Assembly: GCA_023424275.1 (NCBI GenBank)
Contig: JAFAED010000332.1
Coordinates: 1-10,695 of the forward strand
Source: Pseudomonadota bacterium
Lineage (GTDB): Bacteria; Pseudomonadota; Alphaproteobacteria; Sphingomonadales; Sphingomonadaceae
Direction of reading: 5' to 3'
DNA: 10,695 nucleotides
The notes under the pieces are model-generated. The model saw nothing but the letters and a program-made list of their open reading frames with translations. It made no database searches and had not been told where the DNA came from. Made by a program: the position numbers and the translations under genes. Shown here piece by piece: positions 5,280 to 10,695 of this stretch. Within the stretch, counting starts at the first letter, position 1. The number at the start of each line of letters is the position of its first letter.

Positions 5280-5885
5280 TTAGCGGAAGAAGCAATTCAC
5301 CCCCGCGAAGAGCGCGTCGATCTTGGCCGCATCGCCGGGGGCGGCGAACATGCCGCCGATCAGATTGTCGCCGGTCCCGATACTGAACTCCTCGCCCAGC
5401 GTGCTGTCTTCCACGTCGACGATCGAGACGGCCTCCTTCGCCTTGGCGCGCGTCGTGCCGACCGCGACACCGCTCATCGTCGAATAGGTGGCCGCGCCCG
5501 GTTCGTTGCCGAGGAACCAGCCGACGAACTTGCCGTCCTGGAAGTTGAGCGTCATCGCGTCATAGCGGGTGAATTGCATCGGGCCCGCGCCGCATTCCTC
5601 GTTGGTGCTGCGGTCGTCCTCCTTGCCCGCGACATTGGCGAGCGCGGCCTCTGCCTGCGCGCGCGGGACGCCGAAAGCGAGCAGGCTGGTCTTGCCGCTG
5701 GTCTTGTCGACAAAGCGCAGCCCTTCGCCGTCGAGGCTGATCGCGGTGGTCGCGGCGTTCGGGCCGTCGTTCTTCGCCTCGGGCACCGGCGGCGCGACCG
5801 GATCGGCGTCAGCGGGCGCCTTGTCGGCGGCGGGTTTGCATGCGGCGAGCAGGCCGATCATCGCGAGGGTGGTCCATTTACGCAT
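5280..5885 (-). CDS. Predicted lipoprotein of unknown function
   Basis: The 201-residue product starts with a charged n-region (MRK) and hydrophobic stretch ending in the lipobox LAAC, with Cys16 as the lipidated residue. A Pro/Ala/Asp-rich linker (17-45) follows, then a folded domain with two further cysteines (98 and 198) that could form a disulfide. I recognise no named domain. Two segments look alike, LAFGVPRAQAEAAL (69-82) and VAVGTTRAKAKEAV (140-153). Each has a Gly-x-x-Arg turn leading into a helix, reminiscent of a tandem BLIP/SmpA-like arrangement, but this is speculative. GGAGA eight bases upstream supports the ATG at 5885. It overlaps the end of the DUF2238 gene by eight bases and is the last gene of a three-gene minus-strand operon. 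Confidence 0.88.
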   Translation of the reverse strand: MRKWTTLAMIGLLAACKPAADKAPADADPVAPPVPEAKNDGPNAATTAISLDGEGLRFVDKTSGKTSLLAFGVPRAQAEAALANVAGKEDDRSTNEECGAGPMQFTRYDAMTLNFQDGKFVGWFLGNEPGAATYSTMSGVAVGTTRAKAKEAVSIVDVEDSTLGEEFSIGTGDNLIGGMFAAPGDAAKIDALFAGVNCFFR

Positions 5886-6501
5886 CGCTCGATCTCCTGC
5901 CGCGAAATATCATGACCAGCATCGCACCGAGGGTCGCGAGCGCCATATCCTTTTGCGCGTCCCAGATGTCGCCTTGCTGCCCGTTATAGCGATCGGCGGT
6001 TTCGCCCGCCGCGACGATGGTGAGCAGCCATTCGAAGATTTCGTAGAGGCAGGATATCGCCAAGACCCAGCCGAGCACGGTTAACGCCGCGCCGCGCGGA
6101 CCGAGCCCGCCCCAACGCCGCGCGATCTCGGCAACGGGGATCACCGACAGCGCGCCGAAGGCGAAATGGACGAGGCGGTCATAATGGTTGCGCGTCCAGC
6201 CGAAGGCGTCGGACAGGCTGGTACCGCTGAGCGCGCGCGCCCACTCGTCATAGGGGACATTGCTGTAGGCGTAGCGCCCGCCGAGCGTGTGCAGCGCCAT
6301 GAAGAGGGTGATGCACGCAACCGATGCGGTCGAGAGCGGCCAGCGGCGGAGCAGCCATGGCGCGGCGACGATCAGCAGCATCGTCGGGATATGCTGGAGC
6401 AGCGCGATCTCGGGATAGGGCTGCTCCAGCTGCGCGAGGAGCAGCAGCGCAAGCAGCGCGCCGATCAGGCGGCGCTGCGCGGGCGGGGTGACGGCGCTCA
6501 C
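5878..6501 (-). CDS. DUF2238 (YjdF-type) integral membrane protein
   Basis: The 207-residue protein has about six hydrophobic helices (roughly 11-24, 36-51, 58-73, 108-124, 138-162, 186-199) and the conserved motifs of the DUF2238 family. These are NHYDRLVHFAFG (105-116), YEIFEWL (153-159) and QQGDIWDAQKDM (175-186). The Asp/His/Glu residues within or next to membrane helices resemble a metal or catalytic site, but the biochemical role of the family is not known to me. The start is GTG at 6501, overlapping the DDAH-family stop as GTGA, with no Shine-Dalgarno sequence of its own; translation is probably coupled. No in-frame ATG alternative would keep the first helix. Its stop overlaps the lipoprotein start. 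Confidence 0.9.
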   Translation of the reverse strand: MSAVTPPAQRRLIGALLALLLLAQLEQPYPEIALLQHIPTMLLIVAAPWLLRRWPLSTASVACITLFMALHTLGGRYAYSNVPYDEWARALSGTSLSDAFGWTRNHYDRLVHFAFGALSVIPVAEIARRWGGLGPRGAALTVLGWVLAISCLYEIFEWLLTIVAAGETADRYNGQQGDIWDAQKDMALATLGAMLVMIFRGRRSSDA

Positions 6502-7277
6502 CAGCGCAGCGACATGCAGCTGAGCCCCGCGTCGATATGCGCGATCTGGCCGGTCGGGAGCGGACGGATTTCGATGCCGCGCTCCGCGAGCAAAGCGTGC
6601 GTCGCGGACCAGCGGTCGCCGACGAGCACGGTATCGCGGATGCGCAGGATATTGGCGGCGGGCTCTTCGCCTGGCGGGGTCGTGACGACTTCGAGCCCGT
6701 CAAACTGCGGACAAGCGGCGAGCGCGGGGACGGCAAGGATCGTGCGCGCGTCGATCAGCCCGCAGCCGGTCTTGAAATGGAGGACGCCCGGCGGGGTTTC
6801 GCCGATTTCGGCAGAATAGCCAAGCTTGCCGAGCAGCCCCGCAAGTTCCTCGGCACCCGTACGGTCGGTGCGCGCCGAGAGACCGATGATCACACGGTCG
6901 GCGAGGCGCAATATGTCGCCTCCGTCGGCGTAGCCGGGGCCGGTCATTTCGAGGAGGCGGCTGTGATGCGCGGCGAGGGGCCCACGGATATGTGCGACCT
7001 CGCCCGCGCGGCTCGGCGCGCCGGGGCGGAGCAGGATCGCGCCTTCGGGAAAGGTCAGCGCGACATCCTCGGTGAACAGCGCGTCGGGGAAATCGTCAAG
7101 TGGTTCGAGGACTTCGACGTCGAGGCCGAGGGTACGGAGCGTTTCGACATAGGCCTCATGCTCGGCAAGGAGGCCGTAGAAATCGGGGTCGGGACCGCCG
7201 TCGGCGCGGATGCCCTTGACCGCCGAACGCGCGGGGGTGCGGCAGAGGGCGTGGGTGAAGGCGTAGGGACTGGTCAT
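6498..7277 (-). CDS. DDAH family hydrolase (dimethylarginine dimethylaminohydrolase-like)
   Basis: The 259-residue protein belongs to the guanidino-group modifying pentein fold. It has the expected active-site residues: Glu70-Asp71 in LFTEDVAL, the ADGGDIL loop (117-123), His167 in VLHFKT, and the nucleophilic Cys254 in LSCMSLRW near the C-terminus. Length and the terminal Cys match DDAH enzymes, which hydrolyse N-methylated arginines to citrulline plus methylamines through a thiouronium intermediate. Related arginine deiminases are longer (about 400 residues). The exact substrate (dimethylarginine, monomethylarginine or another guanidine) is inferred. It is probably cytoplasmic, with no signal peptide. 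A G-rich AGGGA about nine bases upstream may serve as ribosome-binding site. It is the first gene of the operon with the DUF2238 protein and lipoprotein. Confidence 0.85.
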   Translation of the reverse strand: MTSPYAFTHALCRTPARSAVKGIRADGGPDPDFYGLLAEHEAYVETLRTLGLDVEVLEPLDDFPDALFTEDVALTFPEGAILLRPGAPSRAGEVAHIRGPLAAHHSRLLEMTGPGYADGGDILRLADRVIIGLSARTDRTGAEELAGLLGKLGYSAEIGETPPGVLHFKTGCGLIDARTILAVPALAACPQFDGLEVVTTPPGEEPAANILRIRDTVLVGDRWSATHALLAERGIEIRPLPTGQIAHIDAGLSCMSLRW

Positions 7278-7310
7278 GCCCCATCCCTACCCGTTTGAGA
7301 CGAAGGATAA

Positions 7311-7437
7311 AGCCCCTCCTCTTCAGAAGAGGGGTTGGGGTGGTGAAAGCGGCGTGGCGCTGGGCGTAAGAGCCCACCCCGCTACGCCTAGCGGGCAAGC
7401 CCGCAAGCCTCGCCGCCCCTCCCCCGAAGGGGGGGGG
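7311..7437. repeat. GC-rich palindromic intergenic repeat between asd and the DDAH-family gene
   Basis: Nearly the whole gap between two minus-strand genes is one structured element. The left end holds CCTCTTC-A-GAAGAGG (7318-7332), the middle GCGGGCAAGCCCGC (7391-7404), and the right end CCCCC-GAA-GGGGG leading into a nine-G run (7429-7437). The two ends resemble inverted copies: AAGCCCCTCC...GAGGGG on one side and, on the other strand, AAACCCCCCC...GAGGGG. It is not coding. Lying just after the asd stop, it could act as a transcript-end structure, although no T-tract follows. Any DDAH-operon promoter must lie at its left edge or within it. Confidence 0.7.
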
Positions 7438-7447
7438 TTTGAGGTTA

Positions 7448-8473
7448 TCAGCCCTTCTTGAGGTGGCGGCGGCCGAGCAGTTCGGCGATCTGCACCGCGT
7501 TCAGCGCCGCGCCCTTGCGGAGGTTGTCGCTGACGCACCAGAGGTTGAGGCCGTTTTCGACCGTCGGGTCCTCACGGACGCGGCTGACGAAAGTCGCGAA
7601 ATCGCCGACGCATTCGACGGGGGTGATGTAGCCGCCGTCCTCGCGCTTGTCGTGGAGCACGACGCCCGGGGCTTCGCGCAGGATGCGCTGCGCGTCCTCG
7701 GCCGACAGCTCGTCCTCCATCTCGATGTTGATCGCTTCGGAGTGGCCGACGAACACGGGGACGCGGACGCAGGTCGCGGTGACCTTGATCTTGGGATCGA
7801 GGATCTTCTTGGTCTCGACGACCATCTTCCATTCCTCCTTGGTCGAGCCGTCGTCGAGGAATTTGTCGATGTGCGGGATGACGTTGAACGCGATCTGCTT
7901 GGTGAACTTCTGCACATCCTTCTCGTCGCCGACGAAGATCTGGCGCGTCTGGTTCCACAGCTCGTCCATGCCCGCCTTGCCCGCGCCCGACACCGACTGA
8001 TAGGTCGAGACGACGACGCGTTTGATCTTCGCAGCGTCGTGGAGCGGCTTCAGCGCGACGACCATCTGCGCGGTCGAGCAATTGGGGTTCGCGATGATAT
8101 TGCGCTTCGTATAGCCGTCGATCGCATCGGGGTTCACCTCGGGCACGATCAGCGGCACGTCGGGGTCCATGCGGTAGAGCGAGCTGTTGTCGATCACGAC
8201 GCAGCCCGCCGCCGCGGCCTTGGGCGCGTGGATCGCGGTCGCGTCGCTGCCGATCGCGAAAATCGCCATGTCCCAGCCCGACCAGTCGAAATTCTCGATA
8301 TTCTGGCACTTCACGGTTTTACCGGTATCGCCGATTTCGATCTCGTCGCCCTGGCTGCGCGACGATGCGACAGCGGCCAGTTCGTCGTAGGGAAATTCGC
8401 GCTCGGCGAGAATGGCGAGCACTTCGCGCCCGACATTGCCCGTGGCTCCGGCGACTACGATACGATAACCCAT
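7448..8473 (-). CDS. asd: Aspartate-semialdehyde dehydrogenase
   Basis: This enzyme reduces aspartyl-4-phosphate to aspartate-semialdehyde with NADPH, the branch point to lysine/diaminopimelate, threonine and methionine. The 341-residue product has the Rossmann nucleotide loop GATGNVG (9-15), the phosphate-binding SSRSQG (37-42) and the nucleophile Cys132 in NPNCST. It also has TYQSVSGAG (157-165) and the catalytic His244 in VFVGHSEAIN. Length and order match the family. The start is supported by GAGGAG about eight bases upstream. The gene stands 47 bp after the DUF1287 gene on the same strand, and I see no convincing separate promoter or terminator in that gap. The palindromic repeat at 7311-7437 follows its stop. 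Confidence 0.97.
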   Translation of the reverse strand: MGYRIVVAGATGNVGREVLAILAEREFPYDELAAVASSRSQGDEIEIGDTGKTVKCQNIENFDWSGWDMAIFAIGSDATAIHAPKAAAAGCVVIDNSSLYRMDPDVPLIVPEVNPDAIDGYTKRNIIANPNCSTAQMVVALKPLHDAAKIKRVVVSTYQSVSGAGKAGMDELWNQTRQIFVGDEKDVQKFTKQIAFNVIPHIDKFLDDGSTKEEWKMVVETKKILDPKIKVTATCVRVPVFVGHSEAINIEMEDELSAEDAQRILREAPGVVLHDKREDGGYITPVECVGDFATFVSRVREDPTVENGLNLWCVSDNLRKGAALNAVQIAELLGRRHLKKG

Positions 8474-8520
8474 TTATTCACTCCTCAGTGCAAATACTCG
8501 GTTGAAAACGTAACTTAAAC

Positions 8521-9132
8521 TCAGACTTTCCAGCGGAAATGGCCGGTCAGCTTATGCTTGAACAGCGCATCTTCCTCGCGCGTCCCGCCGCCGATATTGT
8601 GGAGGACGAGCGGCACGCCGGTCGTATCCTTGCGGTCGGACACGATGCCGGTGTGCGGCAGGCGGCCGCCGACCATCTGGGTGAAGATGTCGCCCGGACG
8701 CCAGTCGGCGGGATCGTCGGTGACGGGCAGCGCCGCGCCGTGCCGCCGCCAATAGGTCGCGAGATTGGGAACGCGGCGGTGGTCGATGTTGCGGTCGGGG
8801 CGACCGAGCCCCCAGTTTTTGGGATAGGCCCCGAAATTGGCACGCATGTCGGCGTTTACAAGGGCCTGGAGATCGGCGCCGAGCGCATCGCGAAAGGCGC
8901 GGATCACGACGTCGGTGCATACGCCCTTCGCGCGGTCGACATCGCCGTTCGGGAAACGCAGCACCGTATAGGCGGGATCGTAGGTCAACGTGACGCCGAC
9001 CTGCCGCCGCGCCGCGCGCACCAAAAGCTGCGCATTGGTGAGCGCCATCGCCTCGCCCGACACGCCAAAGGCGAGCACCGCGCCAAGAAAGGCGCGCCGT
9101 GTCGGCTGAAACGGGATGACAGACGTGTGCAT
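8521..9132 (-). CDS. DUF1287 domain protein, predicted Tat-exported
   Basis: The 203-residue product begins with a twin-arginine signal, PTRRAFLGAVLAFGVSGEAMA (10-30), with probable cleavage after AMA (28-30); it is therefore likely periplasmic. The mature part fits the DUF1287 family, which is NlpC/P60-like. Candidate active residues are Cys72 in GVCTDVVIRAF, His160 in RLPHTGIV and His178 in LHNIGGG. A cell-wall or amide-hydrolase role is plausible from the fold, but the substrate is unknown. The open frame extends upstream antisense-like through rplS; I set the start at 9132 because the Tat motif begins there and the rplS terminator lies before it. No strong Shine-Dalgarno sequence is visible. 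The gene sits between rplS and asd on the same strand. Confidence 0.88.
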   Translation of the reverse strand: MHTSVIPFQPTRRAFLGAVLAFGVSGEAMALTNAQLLVRAARRQVGVTLTYDPAYTVLRFPNGDVDRAKGVCTDVVIRAFRDALGADLQALVNADMRANFGAYPKNWGLGRPDRNIDHRRVPNLATYWRRHGAALPVTDDPADWRPGDIFTQMVGGRLPHTGIVSDRKDTTGVPLVLHNIGGGTREEDALFKHKLTGHFRWKV

Positions 9133-9153
9133 CAAATTCGCTTTGCCCAAAAG

Positions 9154-9193
9154 AAAACGACCGGCTCTGCCTGTTGGCGGAACCGGTCGTTTT
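9154..9193 (-). terminator. Intrinsic terminator of the trmD-rplS operon
   Basis: AAAACGACCGG (9154-9164) pairs with CCGGTCGTTTT (9183-9193), an 11-bp stem with a small inner GCC/GGC pairing. On the minus strand it is followed by TTTTCTTTT, a good U-tract, 38 bp after the rplS stop. The symmetrical A/T ends make it formally bidirectional, but both neighbours read on the minus strand. Confidence 0.88.
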
Positions 9194-9230
9194 TGAAAGC
9201 TGTTTCGGCTTTGGGTGAGAGAAGCTCTCC

Positions 9231-9608
9231 TTAGCCTTCGCCGGCTTCCGACCGGTATTCGCGGCGCTCCGCAATACGCGCCGATTTGCCAGTGCGGCCA
9301 CGAAGATAGTAAAGCTTCGCACGACGCACGGCACCCTTGCGGATCACGGTAATCGAGTCGATGTTGGGCGAATAGAGCGGGAACACGCGCTCGACACCTT
9401 CGCCGAACGACATCTTGCGCACGGTGAAGTTGGAGCCCATGCCCTTGTTCGAGCGTGCGATGCACAAGCCTTCGAAATTCTGGACGCGGGTGCGTTCGCC
9501 TTCGACCACCTTCACGCCGACTTTCAGCGTGTCGCCGGGACGGAAGGTCGGAATGGTCTTGCCAGCCTTGGCAATTTCTTCGGCTTCGATCGTCTGGATG
9601 AGGTTCAT
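9231..9608 (-). CDS. rplS: 50S ribosomal protein L19
   Basis: The 125-residue protein is a component of the large ribosomal subunit at the interface with the 30S subunit. It is identified by [23 protein letters not shown] (starting near residue 25), [21 protein letters not shown], and the C-terminal [22 protein letters not shown]. The start at 9608 gives the normal [11 protein letters not shown] terminus. A longer in-frame opening to 9791 would run over trmD and is not real. GAGG directly before the ATG is an unusually close ribosome-binding site. It shares the five-base gap to the trmD stop, consistent with coupled translation. A strong terminator follows. Confidence 0.97.
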   Translation of the reverse strand: MNLIQTIEAEEIAKAGKTIPTFRPGDTLKVGVKVVEGERTRVQNFEGLCIARSNKGMGSNFTVRKMSFGEGVERVFPLYSPNIDSITVIRKGAVRRAKLYYLRGRTGKSARIAERREYRSEAGEG

Positions 9609-9613
9609 GTCCT

Positions 9614-10351
9614 CTAGTCCTTTTCTTTTCGCCGCGCGCCAGAGGCAGGTCGGTCCCGAGCATCGACATGACGCTCCCAAAGGTCCGGCCTGCGTAACCG
9701 TGTTATCTCCTCCGCCTGTCGTTTCCGCCAGGCGGCGATCTTCGCATGATCCCCCGATCGCAACACTTCGGGAATCCTGCGCCCCTCCCATTCGACCGGT
9801 CGGGTATAATGCGGATATTCGAGCAACCCCGTTTCAAAGGATTCCTCGACACCGCTGGAAGCGGCGCCCATTACACCGGGAAGCAGGCGGATGCAAGCAT
9901 CCAGCAGCATCAGCGCGCCCATTTCCCCGCCGGACAGGATGATGTCGCCCATCGATATCTGCTCGATCGGTCGGGCCTCGAAAATCCGCTCGTCAAAGCC
10001 CTCGAATCGCCCGCACAGCAGCGTCACGCCGGGACCGTCCGCCAGCGCCCGGATCCGCGCCTGCGTGATCGGCTTGCCACGCGGCGTCATCGCCAGGATC
10101 GGCAGGTCGGGCCGCTGCGCCAGCGCATGGTCGATCCCGCGCGCCAATATATCGGGCTTCAGCACCATGCCCGCCCCGCCCCCGGCCGGCGTATCGTCGA
10201 CGGTGCGATGCTTGTCGGTCGCAAAGCCGCGCATCTGGATCGGATCGCACGACCATTTCCCCTCGGCCAGCGCACGCCCCGCGAGCGATACGCCCAAGGG
10301 GCCCGGAAACATCTCGGGATAGAGGGTCAGGATCTGGGCCGCAAAGCTCAT
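9614..10351 (-). CDS. trmD: tRNA (guanine(37)-N1)-methyltransferase
   Basis: TrmD methylates G37 next to the anticodon of tRNAs reading CNN codons, using SAM, and prevents +1 frameshifting. The 245-residue product shows the SPOUT trefoil-knot signatures: MTPRGKP (88-94), [13 protein letters not shown] (111-123) and [12 protein letters not shown] (132-143). The C-terminal tRNA-binding part follows with [11 protein letters not shown] (175-185). Where the E. coli enzyme has Glu-Asp-Ser-Phe, with Asp169 proposed as catalytic base, this protein has EESF (169-172), so Glu170 stands in the catalytic position by my alignment. The ATG overlaps the stop of the upstream membrane-protein gene by four bases (ATGA), and rplS begins five bases after its stop. 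Together they form the conserved translation-gene operon. Confidence 0.97.
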   Translation of the reverse strand: MSFAAQILTLYPEMFPGPLGVSLAGRALAEGKWSCDPIQMRGFATDKHRTVDDTPAGGGAGMVLKPDILARGIDHALAQRPDLPILAMTPRGKPITQARIRALADGPGVTLLCGRFEGFDERIFEARPIEQISMGDIILSGGEMGALMLLDACIRLLPGVMGAASSGVEESFETGLLEYPHYTRPVEWEGRRIPEVLRSGDHAKIAAWRKRQAEEITRLRRPDLWERHVDARDRPASGARRKEKD

Positions 10352-10620
10352 CGCCGGCGCGCCCGCAGCCGGGCAGCAGACAGGCCGCCAACCAGGCAGA
10401 GCGCGCCGCAGCCCATCATCACGAAGCCGATCATCCGCAGCATATCGGCAAAGGGCCGTTCGGGATGCAGCATGCCCGGCAGCAGCACCAGCAGCGGCAG
10501 GGGACAGACCAGCCCGATCGCCACCAGCCCCTTCACCCAGAGCGGCCAGCCAAGGCCGAACAGCCGCCAGCCGCCAGCCAGCATCATCAGCAGATAGATT
10601 GCGGTCAAAATTTGCGCCAT
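10348..10620 (-). CDS. Small three-helix membrane protein of unknown function
   Basis: The 90-residue product has three hydrophobic segments (about 4-23, 29-50 and 61-83) and an Arg-rich cytoplasmic tail LRARRR, so by the positive-inside rule the C-terminus faces the cytoplasm. I recognise no family. Its stop overlaps the trmD start by four bases (ATGA), showing it is translated with trmD. In most proteobacteria the gene directly before trmD is rimM; this small gene occupies the space between. No good Shine-Dalgarno sequence precedes the ATG at 10620, so the start is less certain; Met12 and Met13 are alternatives but would remove most of the first helix. Codon use is similar to its neighbours. 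Confidence 0.75.
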   Translation of the reverse strand: MAQILTAIYLLMMLAGGWRLFGLGWPLWVKGLVAIGLVCPLPLLVLLPGMLHPERPFADMLRMIGFVMMGCGALCLVGGLSAARLRARRR

Positions 10621-10674
10621 GGCTGCGCGCCTAGAGCATTTTCGCCGCAGGGGGAACTGTCGATCGCCAGCGCC

Positions 10675-10695
10675 TCAGGGCGCCTTGACCTCCAG
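10675..10695 (-). CDS. Possible C-terminal tail of an upstream gene (rimM by gene order)
   Basis: From the right edge, one minus-strand frame reads Leu-Glu-Val-Lys-Ala-Pro and then TGA (10677-10675), with a GCGCC/GGCGC mini-hairpin (10670-10683) around the stop. Six codons cannot identify a protein. Gene order (rpsP-rimM-trmD-rplS) suggests rimM would end hereabouts. Another frame also stays open to the edge, so this is only a guess. Confidence 0.2.
   Translation of the reverse strand: MEVKAP

Noticed and set aside
5015..5295. Small open frames on both strands across the repeat region
   Set aside because: They are translations of the palindromic repeats (the same peptide pattern appears on both strands) and have no ribosome-binding sites.
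7429..7437. Phase-variable homopolymer
   Set aside because: The G9 run is intergenic, after the asd stop, so slippage would not switch a reading frame.
7439..8518. Long plus-strand open frame opposite asd
   Set aside because: The minus strand encodes an unmistakable aspartate-semialdehyde dehydrogenase with catalytic Cys and His; the opposite frame has shadow composition.
9609..9791. N-terminal extension of rplS
   Set aside because: The region belongs to the 3' part of trmD in another frame; L19 length and the ribosome-binding site support 9608.

Overview
The window looks like a piece of a high-GC alphaproteobacterial chromosome, most likely from the Sphingomonadaceae (Sphingopyxis-like). 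This is inferred from protein style, the trmD-rplS block, and the palindromic intergenic repeats I associate with sphingomonads. There are no rRNA, tRNA, CRISPR, phage or IS genes. Most of it is ordinary chromosomal content; the interesting material lies in the intergenic DNA and one tiny ORF.

Left part, 1-3694: a truncated minus-strand gene of the 2-hydroxychromene-2-carboxylate isomerase / kappa-GST family diverges from a plus-strand efflux cassette. The cassette is a MarR-type repressor, an EmrA-type membrane fusion protein (start overlapping the marR stop) and a DHA2 EmrB-type transporter. A palindrome over the marR promoter is a likely autoregulatory operator. A 136-bp palindromic repeat sits inside the cassette, between emrA and emrB.

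Middle, 3695-5279: a 17-codon ORF with a very good Shine-Dalgarno sequence lies alone after emrB. Next, on the minus strand, come a ParD-like ribbon-helix-helix gene and map (methionine aminopeptidase). Their start and stop are one base apart, and they sit behind a promoter whose -10 region is buried in a perfect 26-bp palindrome. About 300 bp of non-coding DNA follows, holding two long inverted repeats.

Right part, 5280-10695, all minus strand. A tightly overlapping trio encodes a DDAH-family hydrolase, a DUF2238 membrane protein and a lipoprotein. A repeat element follows, then asd (aspartate-semialdehyde dehydrogenase). Beyond it lie a Tat-exported DUF1287 protein, an intrinsic terminator, rplS (L19), trmD, and a small three-helix membrane protein of unknown function. 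The tail of one more gene, which by gene order would be rimM, may be cut by the right edge.

The best candidates for something undescribed are the 17-aa ORF and the ParD-like/map unit with its operator. I see no complete new multi-gene system.
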